From contig CANMPL010000007.1 in NCBI GenBank assembly GCA_947499715.1, positions 62,001 to 126,000 on the forward strand: a DNA stretch of 64,000 bases, read 5' to 3'. The notes below the pieces were generated by a model. That model ran no database searches and was not told the origin of the DNA. It saw nothing but the letters and a program-made list of their open reading frames with translations. The stretch is from an uncultured Paracoccaceae bacterium (GTDB taxonomy: Bacteria; Pseudomonadota; Alphaproteobacteria; Rhodobacterales; Rhodobacteraceae). A program made the position numbers and the translations under genes. This document shows, piece after piece, positions 27,661 to 35,990 of this stretch (position 1 is the stretch's first letter; each line of letters begins with the position of its first letter).

Positions 27661-28940
27661 CAGCTGTGACGTGCAAGCCAGCCTTCCAGCCGGTCCCGCA
27701 AAGCCTCTGCCAATGTCTCGTCTGCGATCTCATCCAGGGCTTCTGCCAGAAACGCCAAAGTCAGCAGATTGGTCGCCGTGACCTGATCGACCCCGCGCGA
27801 GCGCAGATAGAACAACGCCCCTTCGTCAATCGCCCCACTTGTGGAACCGTGGCTACAGGCGACATCATCGGCATAGATCTCAAGCTCTGGCTTGGCCAGA
27901 AATTGGCTATCGCCGTCCAGCAAAAGCGACTGGCTGATCTGATATCCATCCGTCTTCTGCGCGCCTGCCTTCACAAGGATCTTACCTTGGAAAACACCGA
28001 CGGCCCCGTTGCGCAGCACTTTCTTGAACACCTGACGGCTTTCGCCGTTCAGCGCGTCATGGGTGACAAATACCGTATCATCGTGGTGGAAATCGTCGCC
28101 ATCGCCGACACAGGCCCCCGCGACATGCGCGCTTGCATCGTCGCCGTTCATCTCAATCACGGCTTCGTTGCGGGTGAGGCGCCCATTCATCGAGAGCGTA
28201 AAGGATTTGAACTGCGATTCTTGCCCAAGACGCGCAAAAAGATGCGTCGCCACTTGACGGCCATGCGCCCGGCCCTGCGGTCGCACATGATGCAGCGTTG
28301 CGTTATCAGCTACGTCAATTTCAAGCACGATGTTGGTGCGCGCACCAGGTGTGCCAGTCTCAAGCAGTGTCAGCTCAGCGCCAGCTTCGACCTTGATGAC
28401 ATGATGCAAGACCGCTTCTGCGGCGTTGCCCGATTGACGATAGGCAATGTGCACGGGCTTTGCCGCCTTGCCAGTTACCTTGATCAATAGACCATCGGTC
28501 GCAGCCGCCGTGTTAAATGCTGCCAAGGGGCGGTCCACAGGTTTCTGCCCTGCCGCCTCCAGCACGCCATATAGGCTCTGCGCCCAATGAATCTCGGCAC
28601 TGTCCGCCTCTGCCAAGCGGGCGATCTCGACATTGTCCAAGGCCCCGTCATCGGAAGCATCGGCATCAAAAACGCCGTCGGTGAAGACCAGTCGCAGCTT
28701 GTCCATGCCCGTAAAGATCGGTTGATCAACCCGCAGCGCTTCGGATGTCTCCGGCTGCGGTGCTGTCAAAAGTGCGGGGTTGGTAAAGCGCCAGTATTCA
28801 TCACGGCGCGCTGGCAGTCCCATGGCATTAAGCCGTGCCAAAGCGTCCGCCCGCGCAGACTTTGTAAATCCGCCCGCCGGCAAATCATGCGCTGCGACAT
28901 AGGCCGCAGTCGTGTCCAACTTCACTTGTGGCAAAGCCAT
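27660..28940 (-). CDS. sufD: Fe-S cluster scaffold subunit SufD
   Basis: A 426-aa SufD, part of the SufBC2D scaffold that assembles Fe-S clusters. The C-terminal beta-helix region matches the SufB/SufD family: DGYQISQSLLLDGDSQFLAK, LEIYADDVACSHGSTSGAID with the conserved His, and LFYLRSRGV. The start overlaps the sufC stop (TAATG), which implies coupled translation. The N-terminal third is less conserved, as usual for SufD. Confidence 0.95.
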   Translation of the reverse strand: MALPQVKLDTTAAYVAAHDLPAGGFTKSARADALARLNAMGLPARRDEYWRFTNPALLTAPQPETSEALRVDQPIFTGMDKLRLVFTDGVFDADASDDGALDNVEIARLAEADSAEIHWAQSLYGVLEAAGQKPVDRPLAAFNTAAATDGLLIKVTGKAAKPVHIAYRQSGNAAEAVLHHVIKVEAGAELTLLETGTPGARTNIVLEIDVADNATLHHVRPQGRAHGRQVATHLFARLGQESQFKSFTLSMNGRLTRNEAVIEMNGDDASAHVAGACVGDGDDFHHDDTVFVTHDALNGESRQVFKKVLRNGAVGVFQGKILVKAGAQKTDGYQISQSLLLDGDSQFLAKPELEIYADDVACSHGSTSGAIDEGALFYLRSRGVDQVTATNLLTLAFLAEALDEIADETLAEALRDRLEGWLARHS

Positions 28941-29695
28941 TAGGCGACCTCCGCCAGAATGTCGGCATAACCGTTGTTTTCAACTTCCAACGCCAGTTCA
29001 GGCCCACCGGTTTTTACAATCCGACCATCAGCCATGATGTGCACGACATCCGGCTTAATGTGATCCAACAGGCGCTGATAGTGCGTGATGACCAAGAATG
29101 ACCGCCCCTCAGAGCGCAGCGCATTGACGCCTTCCGCGACCAATTTCATGGCATCCACGTCAAGACCAGAATCGGTCTCGTCGAGCACGCACATCTTCGG
29201 CTCCAGCATCGCCATTTGCAGGATTTCGTTGCGCTTCTTTTCACCACCGGAAAAGCCCACGTTGACAGGACGCTTCAACATGTCCGCGTCGATCTTGAGC
29301 GCCTTGGCCTTTTCACGCACGACCTTCAGGAAATCACCAGCACTCAGCTCTTCTTCGCCACGTGCCTTGCGCTGTGCATTCACGGCGGTGCGCAGGAATG
29401 TCATGTTGCCCACGCCGGGGATCTCAACGGGGTATTGGAACGCCAGAAACAGGCCAGCCGCCGCACGCTCTTCTGGTTCCATATCCAGCAGGTCTTCACC
29501 GTCCAGTGTCGCGGATCCGCCCGTGACCTCATAACCGTCCTTGCCAGACAGCACGTAAGACAACGTCGATTTGCCCGATCCGTTTGGCCCCATGATCGCA
29601 TGGACCATGCCGGGTTCAATCTTCAAGTCCACACCCTTCAGAATGGACTTATCTTCTTCTTCAAGATCAACCGCCAGGTTCTTGATTTCCAACAT
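28940..29695 (-). CDS. sufC: Fe-S cluster assembly ATPase SufC
   Basis: A 251-aa ABC-type ATPase that drives the SufBCD scaffold in the cytosol. AAGGAG lies nine bases before the ATG at 29695; an upstream in-frame reading adds eight residues but lacks that site. Walker A is IMGPNGSGKSTLSYVLSG, the signature is VGFSGGEKKRNEI, Walker B is MCVLDETDSGLDVDA, and ITHYQRLL holds the H-loop. All SufC marks are intact. Confidence 0.97.
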   Translation of the reverse strand: MLEIKNLAVDLEEEDKSILKGVDLKIEPGMVHAIMGPNGSGKSTLSYVLSGKDGYEVTGGSATLDGEDLLDMEPEERAAAGLFLAFQYPVEIPGVGNMTFLRTAVNAQRKARGEEELSAGDFLKVVREKAKALKIDADMLKRPVNVGFSGGEKKRNEILQMAMLEPKMCVLDETDSGLDVDAMKLVAEGVNALRSEGRSFLVITHYQRLLDHIKPDVVHIMADGRIVKTGGPELALEVENNGYADILAEVA

Positions 29696-29776
29696 GTTTC
29701 TTATCTCCTTAAACGGCAAAAGCCCCGGCCCGGCGGATGCCGGACGGGTGCTTGAATTCAGTGATGTGAGGGTGGC

Positions 29777-30307
29777 TTACGCCAGCGGGATCAGAATTGT
29801 CTCGCCGCGCAAGTAAAGCGATGTCGGCGCAGTCGTGGCCTGCACCTGATTGACGTAGTCCTGGCCGTAGACCTGCGCGAATTCCGCAGGCGCCAGCCAA
29901 ATGAGGTTGTGCATGGTGACCAGCATCAGCGCGATCCCCGCGACCTGAGCGACCATATGCTTGAGCGTCTTTTGCCCGATCATTCCACCAAGAATAAAGA
30001 TCGCCATGGCCGCCATGCCAAAGTCGATCATCATCAGCGTATCGGCCGCAGGCCCGCCCTCTTCGATGCCCAGATAAGTGAATCGCACGTAGCGCGCCGC
30101 CATCAGCATCAGCGCGCCAAGGAACAGCCCCATGACCATGCCGCCGAAGGTCGCCTTTTCCTGCCGCTTTTTCACGGCTTGCTTGATCTGTTGCTTGTTC
30201 ACACGCTTTGGAATGAACGTGCCAGTCTCGCCGTCCACGTAATACGTGTTCTTGGGATCCTTGATGCGTTTGATCCGCGTATTGAAGCCTGCCATTTGGT
30301 CGGTCAT
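29777..30307 (-). CDS. Membrane protein of unknown function in the isc-suf operon, 176 aa
   Basis: A 176-aa protein with a basic cytosolic N-terminus (about 1-52, many Lys/Arg, including RVNKQQIKQAVKKRQ) and three hydrophobic helices (GGMVMGLFLGALMLMAA, MMIDFGMAAMAIFILGGMIG, VAGIALMLVTMHNLIWLA). I do not recognise the family. It lies between a 57-aa membrane peptide and sufC in the isc-suf operon, with 81 bases before sufC. A role in anchoring or supplying the Suf machinery is possible but not shown. Confidence 0.8.
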   Translation of the reverse strand: MTDQMAGFNTRIKRIKDPKNTYYVDGETGTFIPKRVNKQQIKQAVKKRQEKATFGGMVMGLFLGALMLMAARYVRFTYLGIEEGGPAADTLMMIDFGMAAMAIFILGGMIGQKTLKHMVAQVAGIALMLVTMHNLIWLAPAEFAQVYGQDYVNQVQATTAPTSLYLRGETILIPLA

Positions 30308-30418
30308 ACGTCCAACCCTCGCTGAAATAACCTAATCTGGAAAAGGTTAACGCGAGATCAGGGCAAGAATGCGACACCGCCGCGTCGGCATCGCGACCAA
30401 TCAGGGCAATTTGATCCG

Positions 30419-30592
30419 TCATTTGTGCCGCCCTAACACCAATTGCGACACCAGCGATCCGCACAGGCCAGACACTGCGCCAAGGCCGATCACCTGCCAC
30501 ATGGTCAGCGCATCCGTGATCGCATCGATCACGCCAGCAAAGCCTGCGCAAAACAGGCCAGTCAGCACAGATGTCAGAATGACCTGCTGCAT
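30419..30592 (-). CDS. 57-aa membrane microprotein after sufB
   Basis: Reading on the minus strand, an ATG three bases after the sufB stop opens a 57-residue frame. It begins MQQVILTSVLTGLFCAGFAG and ends LVLGRHK. Two hydrophobic helices are separated by a short polar stretch (DAITDALT), and glycine-zipper spacing is seen in the second (GLGAVSGLCGSLVS). The tight spacing and high hydrophobicity favour a real gene. I do not recognise it. It precedes the 176-aa membrane protein by about 110 bases. Confidence 0.65.
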   Translation of the reverse strand: MQQVILTSVLTGLFCAGFAGVIDAITDALTMWQVIGLGAVSGLCGSLVSQLVLGRHK

Positions 30593-30595
30593 GGA

Positions 30596-32119
30596 TCAGC
30601 CCACAGACCCTTCAAGCGAGATCGCAACAAGCGCCTGCGCTTCCATCGCAAACTCCATCGGCAGCGCCTGCAGCACTTCCTTGCAGAACCCGTTCACCAC
30701 CAGTGCAACGGCTTCTTCCTCGTCCATGCCACGGCTGCGGCAATAAAACAGCTGGTCGTCGTCCACCTTGGACGTCGTCGCCTCATGCTCCACACGGCTA
30801 CTGTTATTCTTCACTTCTATATAAGGCACCGTATGTGCCCCGCATTTATCGCCGATCAGCAGGCTGTCGCACTGCGTGTAGTTCCGGCTTTCCTTTGCCT
30901 TCGGGTGCATCGACACCAACCCACGATAGGTATTCTGCGCCTTCCCCGCCGAAATCCCCTTGGACACGATCCGACTTTTGGTGTTCTTGCCCAGATGCAC
31001 CATCTTCGTGCCGGTATCGGCCTGCTGCATGTTGTTGGCAATTGCGATGGAATAAAACTCGCCCTGGCTGTCGTCGCCACGCAGAATGCAGCTTGGATAT
31101 TTCCACGTCACCGCGGACCCGGTTTCAACTTGTGTCCACATCACCTTGGACCGATCACCGCGACAATCGGCGCGCTTGGTCACAAAGTTGTAGATCCCGC
31201 CATTGCCCTCGGCGTCGCCCGGATACCAGTTCTGCACGGTGGAATATTTCACCTCAGCATCTTCTTCGATGATAATTTCCACCACCGCCGCATGAAGTTG
31301 CGCCACGTCCCGCTTCGGCGCCGTGCAGCCCTCAAGATAGGACACGTAAGAGCCCTTGTCGGCAATGATCAGCGTCCGCTCAAACTGGCCTGTGTTCTCG
31401 GCATTGATCCGGAAATAGGTGCTCAGCTCCATCGGGCAGCGCACGCCGGGTGGCACGTAAACGAACGACCCATCCGAAAACACCGCCGAATTCAGCGTGG
31501 CGTAAAAGTTGTCCGACGGCGGTACCACGGTGCCCAGATACTTCTTTACCAACTCGGGATGCTTCTCAATCGCCTCCGAGATTGAACAAAAGATCACGCC
31601 CGCCTTCTCAAGCTCTTTCTGGAACGTCGTGCCCAAAGATACGGAATCAAACACCGCGTCCACCGCGACCTTGCGCCCTTCGGCTGGTATATCCTCCGCC
31701 CCTTCAACACCGGCGAGGATCATCTGTTCTTTCAGCGGAATGCCCAGCTTGTCATATGTCGCCAAAAGCTTGGGATCGACCTCGTCCAGCGACTTGGGCT
31801 TCACTTCCATGCTTTTGGGCCGGGCATAATAATAGATGTCCTGAAAATCGATGTCAGGGTAATTGACCATCGCCCAGGTCGGCTCTTCGATGTTTTCCCA
31901 ACGCGCAAAGGCAGACAGACGCCATTCGGTCATCCACTCGGGCTCATTGTTCTTGCTGGAAATCAGCTTCACGATATCAGTGTTCACGCCCTTGGGGGCG
32001 TAATCCATCTCGATCTCGGTTTCCCAACCGTATTTATAGTTACCCGAGAGCTCCGCGACCGCATCGACGGTGTCCTGATCCACACCATCCTTGACTTCGA
32101 CCTCATCTAAAGCAGCCAT
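30596..32119 (-). CDS. sufB: Fe-S cluster scaffold subunit SufB
   Basis: A 507-aa SufB, the core scaffold on which clusters form with SufC and SufD. Two adjacent ATGs are available; the second (32119) is seven bases from AAGG, the first only four, so the second is preferred. Family motifs include [76 protein letters not shown] and [19 protein letters not shown], with conserved cysteines. It follows the iscS-type gene by 13 bases. Confidence 0.97.
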   Translation of the reverse strand: MAALDEVEVKDGVDQDTVDAVAELSGNYKYGWETEIEMDYAPKGVNTDIVKLISSKNNEPEWMTEWRLSAFARWENIEEPTWAMVNYPDIDFQDIYYYARPKSMEVKPKSLDEVDPKLLATYDKLGIPLKEQMILAGVEGAEDIPAEGRKVAVDAVFDSVSLGTTFQKELEKAGVIFCSISEAIEKHPELVKKYLGTVVPPSDNFYATLNSAVFSDGSFVYVPPGVRCPMELSTYFRINAENTGQFERTLIIADKGSYVSYLEGCTAPKRDVAQLHAAVVEIIIEEDAEVKYSTVQNWYPGDAEGNGGIYNFVTKRADCRGDRSKVMWTQVETGSAVTWKYPSCILRGDDSQGEFYSIAIANNMQQADTGTKMVHLGKNTKSRIVSKGISAGKAQNTYRGLVSMHPKAKESRNYTQCDSLLIGDKCGAHTVPYIEVKNNSSRVEHEATTSKVDDDQLFYCRSRGMDEEEAVALVVNGFCKEVLQALPMEFAMEAQALVAISLEGSVG

Positions 32120-32132
32120 CATCTCACCTTTC

Positions 32133-33170
32133 TCACGCGGCAACCCGCGCTTTCATTCTTTTGGCAATCCACACATCCGCGAACCGCTCAACATCCTCTT
32201 TGGTTGTCTCCAACCCGATCGATATGCGCACCGCACATCCGGCATCCGCCTCTGATACGCCAAGTGCCGGCAAAACAGCACTCGCCTTGACCTTGCCAGA
32301 CGAACACGCCGACCCTGCCGAAATCGCAAAACCAGCAAGATCCATCGCCATTACCTGCGTCTCACCCTTCCAACCGGGGGCAACAAAACAGGTCGTGTTT
32401 GGCAACCGGGACATCCCTTTCCCGACAAAAATAGTCTCAAATGGCGCGGCCTCAATGGCCTTTTCTAGAATATTTCTAATTTCTGCAACCCGATCCCAAC
32501 GCCCATCCGCCAAATCGACCTGCGCGGCCGTGGCCGCCGCGGCCATTCCGGCAATCCCAACGATGTTTTCGGTGCCCGACCGACGGCCCATTTCCTGCCC
32601 GCCGCCCCTGATCTGCGCAGCGAGATCGTGTCCGCGCGGTATCACCAATGCACCGACGCCCTTGGGCCCGCCAAACTTATGTGCCGATAGAAATACCATC
32701 TCGACCCCGGCCCAGGCATAGGAAAACGGCACCCGTCCAAACCCCTGCGTGATGTCGCTGACGGCCAATCCACTAGGCAGGTCTTGCACGACCCCCGCTT
32801 CCGAATTTGCCAATTGCACCACCGACCTTACGGGCTCAACGACCTGCACCTTGCCATCCACGACCGCCAATATCGGTTCAACCCAAGCCGCAACAGCGGC
32901 ATGCTCCAACCTACTCGCGTGCAACCCACGTCCCGCAAGGGCCAGCGCCGCAGCCTCCGTGGCACCTGAAACGAACACGACGTCCGCTTCGCCGGCCCCC
33001 ACAGCTTCCGCAATGGCACGCCGCGCATCTTCCACGATACCCTTGGCTCGCCGTCCCTCTGCGTGAACGGACGACGGGTTTCCGACAACATCCATCGCAT
33101 TCAGCATCGCGTCCCGCGCCTCAACCCGCAGCGGCGTCGTCGCATTATGATCCAGATAGACCCTAGTCAC
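32133..33170 (-). CDS. iscS: Cysteine desulfurase, IscS/NifS type
   Basis: A 345-aa PLP-dependent group I cysteine desulfurase. GTG at 33170 is the likely start because AAGAAGGGTGG precedes it and the protein then opens directly with [13 protein letters not shown]. The PLP lysine lies in [15 protein letters not shown], and the mobile active-site Cys loop is [11 protein letters not shown]. It is somewhat shorter than E. coli IscS (about 404 aa). An IscR-like palindrome with two rare codons lies inside the gene at 32465-32479. The intergenic repeat supplies the ribosome-binding sequence. Confidence 0.92.
   Translation of the reverse strand: MTRVYLDHNATTPLRVEARDAMLNAMDVVGNPSSVHAEGRRAKGIVEDARRAIAEAVGAGEADVVFVSGATEAAALALAGRGLHASRLEHAAVAAWVEPILAVVDGKVQVVEPVRSVVQLANSEAGVVQDLPSGLAVSDITQGFGRVPFSYAWAGVEMVFLSAHKFGGPKGVGALVIPRGHDLAAQIRGGGQEMGRRSGTENIVGIAGMAAAATAAQVDLADGRWDRVAEIRNILEKAIEAAPFETIFVGKGMSRLPNTTCFVAPGWKGETQVMAMDLAGFAISAGSACSSGKVKASAVLPALGVSEADAGCAVRISIGLETTKEDVERFADVWIAKRMKARVAA
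32465..32479. promoter_or_regulatory. IscR-like box inside iscS
   Basis: CTAGAATATTTCTAA matches the palindrome TTAGAA-N3-TTCTAA found upstream of iscR except for one outer base. In the iscS frame it encodes IRNIL using AGA and CTA, codons rare in this GC-rich gene. Confidence 0.45.
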
Positions 33171-33180
33171 CGGTCCACCC

Positions 33181-33262
33181 TTCTTTTGGCCGGAAATATC
33201 CCGGGGGTTTGGGGGCAGCGCCCCCAATCGAAACCCAATATGTCGCGCGGCGCAGCCGCACC
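33181..33262 (-). repeat. Dispersed intergenic repeat copy B
   Basis: Read on the plus strand it starts TTCTTTTGGCCGGAAATATC, continues CCGGGGG, the hairpin GGGGGCAGCGCCCCC and a GCGCGGCGCAGCCGC tail. On the minus strand its end supplies the AAGAAGG ahead of the iscS GTG. It separates iscR from iscS. Confidence 0.7.
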
Positions 33263-33268
33263 TTTGGA

Positions 33269-33727
33269 TCAGTCATCGACCACCTCAAATAGTGCCGGAA
33301 CAGCCGGACAAGGGGCCATTTCGTTTCCGACCACGTCCGACAACCGGGTCTGATGCAAAAACACATAGACATGGGCGCTCAATCCTTCCCACAAACGGTT
33401 GGTCAGCGACTGCGCCCGACTGCCAGATGCCGCACCAGAGGCACCAGCCCCCTTGTGCATCGCAGAGACCGTCTCATCCACAGCACTCAGAATATCCGCC
33501 ACCCGCATATCCGATGCAGGCCGCGCCAACCGGTATCCACCGCCCGGACCGCGCACCGAATCCACCAGCTTTGCCCGGCGCAGCTTGACGAAAAGCTGCT
33601 CCAGATAAGGCAAAGAGATATCCTGCCGCTTGGAGATTTCTGTCAGGTTCACCAATGAGCCCGGCGGCTGCAACGCCAAATCCGCAAGGGCGACCATCGC
33701 ATAACGGCCCTTCGTGCTCAGTTTCAT
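33269..33727 (-). CDS. iscR: Rrf2-family regulator IscR (no cysteine triad)
   Basis: A 152-aa winged-helix Rrf2 regulator heading the isc-suf operon. The N-terminus is typical (KLSTKGRYAMVALADLAL), with the recognition region DISLPYLEQLFVKLRRA and wing RGPGGGYRLARP. In E. coli IscR three cysteines follow at about 92-104; here that stretch (SAMHKGAGASGAASGSRAQS) has none, and only one Cys occurs, near the C-terminus (MAPCPAVP). R. sphaeroides IscR is likewise reported to lack the triad. It probably senses iron or Fe-S status and binds the palindrome at 33811. Confidence 0.93.
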   Translation of the reverse strand: MKLSTKGRYAMVALADLALQPPGSLVNLTEISKRQDISLPYLEQLFVKLRRAKLVDSVRGPGGGYRLARPASDMRVADILSAVDETVSAMHKGAGASGAASGSRAQSLTNRLWEGLSAHVYVFLHQTRLSDVVGNEMAPCPAVPALFEVVDD

Positions 33728-33810
33728 GGCGCTAGCCCCCCATTCTCATTGACGATTGGCCTCTTGCTGATTAGGTCGGATTAACCCCGGCGCGGACCTG
33801 TTCGCCCGAT

Positions 33811-33825
33811 TTAGAACGTTTCTAA
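33811..33825. promoter_or_regulatory. IscR-type operator upstream of iscR
   Basis: TTAGAACGTTTCTAA is a perfect TTAGAA-N3-TTCTAA palindrome 84 bases upstream of the iscR start, between iscR and the divergent hydrolase gene. It resembles the iron-responsive motif predicted ahead of iron genes in Rhodobacterales. Confidence 0.6.
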
Positions 33826-33880
33826 GGTGCCAGAGCGTTTTCGTCAAGAATTCCCGGCCCGCAACCAAAGACGGATTTAT

Positions 33881-34534
33881 ATGCCCGAAGTCATCTTCCC
33901 CGGACCCGAAGGCCGCCTCGAAGGGCGCTACCACCCGCAAAAAGACCGCGACGCGCCGATTGCCATCGTGCTGCACCCGCACCCGCAGTTTGGCGGCACG
34001 ATGAATAACCGTGTGGTCTACAACCTGCACTATGCGTTCCTGAACATGGGCTTCACGGTCCTGCGGTTCAACTTCCGTGGCGTTGGCCGCTCACAGGGCG
34101 AATATGATCAGGGCGTGGGCGAGCTTTCGGATGCGGCATCAGCCCTCGACTACCTCCAGTCGATGAACAATAACGCCAAACACTGCTGGGTCGCGGGCTT
34201 CAGCTTTGGTGCCTGGATCGGGATGCAGCTTTTGATGCGCCGACCAGAGATCACCGGATTTATCTCCGTGTCTCCACCCGCCAATATGTATGACTTTTCA
34301 TTCCTCGCGCCCTGCCCTTCGTCCGGGCTTATCATCAACGGCTCGGGCGACCGCGTCGCACCGCCTGCCGATACCGTCAGCCTCGTGAACAAACTGCACG
34401 AGCAAAAAGGCATCACCATCACCCACACAGAGATGGAAGGCGCCGGACACTTCTTCGAAGATCCGCACATGGATCCGATGATTGACCACGTCAAAACCTA
34501 TGTGCGCCGTCGCCTGACGGAAAACACACGCTAA
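33881..34534 (+). CDS. Alpha/beta hydrolase
   Basis: A 217-aa cytosolic alpha/beta hydrolase. The start at 33881 (PEVIFPGPEGRLEGRY) is the usual one for this group; an in-frame reading from 33827 would run into the iscR operator region. Motifs are the oxyanion HPHPQFGGTMNN, LRFNFRGVGRSQG, the nucleophile elbow AGFSFGAWIG (GxSxG) and the catalytic His region GAGHFFED. It is short and lacks a lid, similar to predicted dienelactone-hydrolase-like esterases. The substrate is unknown. It is divergent from iscR and may share its control region. Confidence 0.87.
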   Translation: MPEVIFPGPEGRLEGRYHPQKDRDAPIAIVLHPHPQFGGTMNNRVVYNLHYAFLNMGFTVLRFNFRGVGRSQGEYDQGVGELSDAASALDYLQSMNNNAKHCWVAGFSFGAWIGMQLLMRRPEITGFISVSPPANMYDFSFLAPCPSSGLIINGSGDRVAPPADTVSLVNKLHEQKGITITHTEMEGAGHFFEDPHMDPMIDHVKTYVRRRLTENTR

Positions 34535-34546
34535 AAGGGCACACCC

Positions 34547-34768
34547 ATGTCATACGTCGACGACACTGCACTTGAACTCGCCCAAAAAGCCTTCGCCGAG
34601 GCGCAAGCCTCTGGCGATGGCAAGATCGTCGAACAAATCGGAGAGCTTTTGGGCGCGTCTTCTCAATCGTTGCAGGAAAGCTATTCGACCTTCGTCCGCG
34701 TCTTGCGGGCCGAAGAACGTGCGCGCGAACTATTGGCAAAAGCGGCGGCAAAACGCACCGACGCATGA
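34547..34768 (+). CDS. Small alpha-helical protein, 73 aa
   Basis: A 73-residue, highly charged helical protein (for example AQKAFAEAQASGDGKIVEQI, ending LLAKAAAKRTDA), with no membrane segment. It starts 12 bases after the hydrolase stop and overlaps the next gene by four bases (ATGA). I do not recognise the family. Operon position suggests a common function with the following four genes, which is not known. Confidence 0.72.
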   Translation: MSYVDDTALELAQKAFAEAQASGDGKIVEQIGELLGASSQSLQESYSTFVRVLRAEERARELLAKAAAKRTDA

Positions 34769-35202
34769 TCTACGCTCAGGCTGATTTCTTTCGTGTCCCG
34801 CTGCTGAATGGCCGATACGCGATTGGCCAGGTGTTCGAAACCGAAGGCACACCTGACAATTCGGTCTTCTGCGGCCTTAGCAACCGTGTCACCGACGCTA
34901 CAACGCAAGTTCTTCCGTTCATCCCCTTGGACATCTTGGCCTTTTGCATGATTGCACCTGACCATCTGAACAATCAAACTTGGCCGCTGGCAGGATTTGA
35001 CCAGATCCCGATTGTGTCATTGTTCTACGATTTTGAACAACAGCGTCGCCTGCAATTCCCCGATACACCAGTGCACGACCCCGCGGTGATCGAAGCGTTC
35101 CTGAACGCGTGGCACGGCCTTTACCCGTGGGATGCCTTTGGCGATCTGTTTGCCCAGATCAACGCCAATGGGGTCGACCGCACTGGCCCCCAAAATTCAT
35201 GA
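34765..35202 (+). CDS. Protein of unknown function, Imm26-like
   Basis: A 145-aa soluble protein. The opening FFRVPLLNGRYAIGQVFE resembles the beta-strand start of Imm26-type proteins (a PLPDGRYAFGRV-like pattern), but the rest (IVSLFYDFEQQRRLQFPD) gives no firm match. If it is Imm26-like, no toxin gene is visible nearby, so an immunity role is not supported. It overlaps its neighbours at both ends by four bases, so it is translationally coupled in the 34547-37147 run. Confidence 0.7.
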   Translation: MIYAQADFFRVPLLNGRYAIGQVFETEGTPDNSVFCGLSNRVTDATTQVLPFIPLDILAFCMIAPDHLNNQTWPLAGFDQIPIVSLFYDFEQQRRLQFPDTPVHDPAVIEAFLNAWHGLYPWDAFGDLFAQINANGVDRTGPQNS

Positions 35203-35990
35203 CCGATTTTCTTGGCGACCCTTCAATGGTGGCCCTGCAAAAGATGTTGGTGGCGCGCCGCGACATCATCGACGCCGACCCGTTGTGTTGCAACGGTGGC
35301 CGTCTGATGCATTTTCTGGATCCCGACGCCGCTGGCTGGGACAAGGTTAAGTCAGAGGCGGAACGCTACGGCATGGTCGGCCTGATGATGGTGGAACAAG
35401 CGGCCGCCACTGCCGGCGCGCGCGCGATATTTGGCCGCGATATTCAATTGCCCACCTGGACAGCCTACGCCGCCCCCGCCGCCGCAACGACTAAAGCAAG
35501 CGGTCAGGTCATCGCAGACCGCCCACTACCACCCGGCTGGACCGTCGCCACAACCGCCAGACCAGACGCAGACCTGATTTCGCAATGCCAGGCGCTGAAC
35601 CATATCTGCGGTGTGGCACCATCACCTGAGTATTACCTGAGCGGCCGACACTATGCCTCTGCCCTCACGACAATACACGACGCCAATGGCACGCTCGCAG
35701 CCAGCGCCTTTGCCGTGGATCGCCACCATAAGGACGGCCCGCTTGCCCGCAGTGCATTTGCGGGCAGCGTCTCGGTTCTGCCCGACCATCGGGGGCTGGG
35801 CCTTGGCGCCCTGACCTTTGCGCACCTCTTGCGCGATAGCCAACCGCTGATCGGGTGCACTCACTTTCACGCGGGCGTCAAGGCCGACAACGTACCGTCC
35901 TCCCGGATGGTCGCGGCTGCTGGACTTATCCATGATCCCACCCGTGCCGTGATCGTCATCAACCTGACCGGAGGCTACATCACCCGATGA
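35199..35990 (+). CDS. GNAT family N-acetyltransferase
   Basis: A 263-aa GNAT-type acetyltransferase. The ATG at 35199 overlaps the previous stop. The N-terminal 110 residues are a separate helical part (LVARRDIIDADPLCCNGGRL); the GNAT fold follows, with acetyl-CoA motif A in SVLPDHRGLGLGALTFAHLL and the late strand IHDPTRAVIVINL. The acceptor is unknown. It overlaps the following tandem-HD gene by four bases. Confidence 0.82.
   Translation: MTDFLGDPSMVALQKMLVARRDIIDADPLCCNGGRLMHFLDPDAAGWDKVKSEAERYGMVGLMMVEQAAATAGARAIFGRDIQLPTWTAYAAPAAATTKASGQVIADRPLPPGWTVATTARPDADLISQCQALNHICGVAPSPEYYLSGRHYASALTTIHDANGTLAASAFAVDRHHKDGPLARSAFAGSVSVLPDHRGLGLGALTFAHLLRDSQPLIGCTHFHAGVKADNVPSSRMVAAAGLIHDPTRAVIVINLTGGYITR

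Noticed and set aside
30443-31585. A 380-aa plus-strand frame
   Set aside because: It lies opposite sufB and is rich in His/Arg with no family features; it is an antisense shadow.
34765-35202. A toxin-immunity module around the Imm26-like gene
   Set aside because: No toxin or polymorphic-toxin domain is encoded nearby, and the resemblance to Imm26 covers only the first strands.
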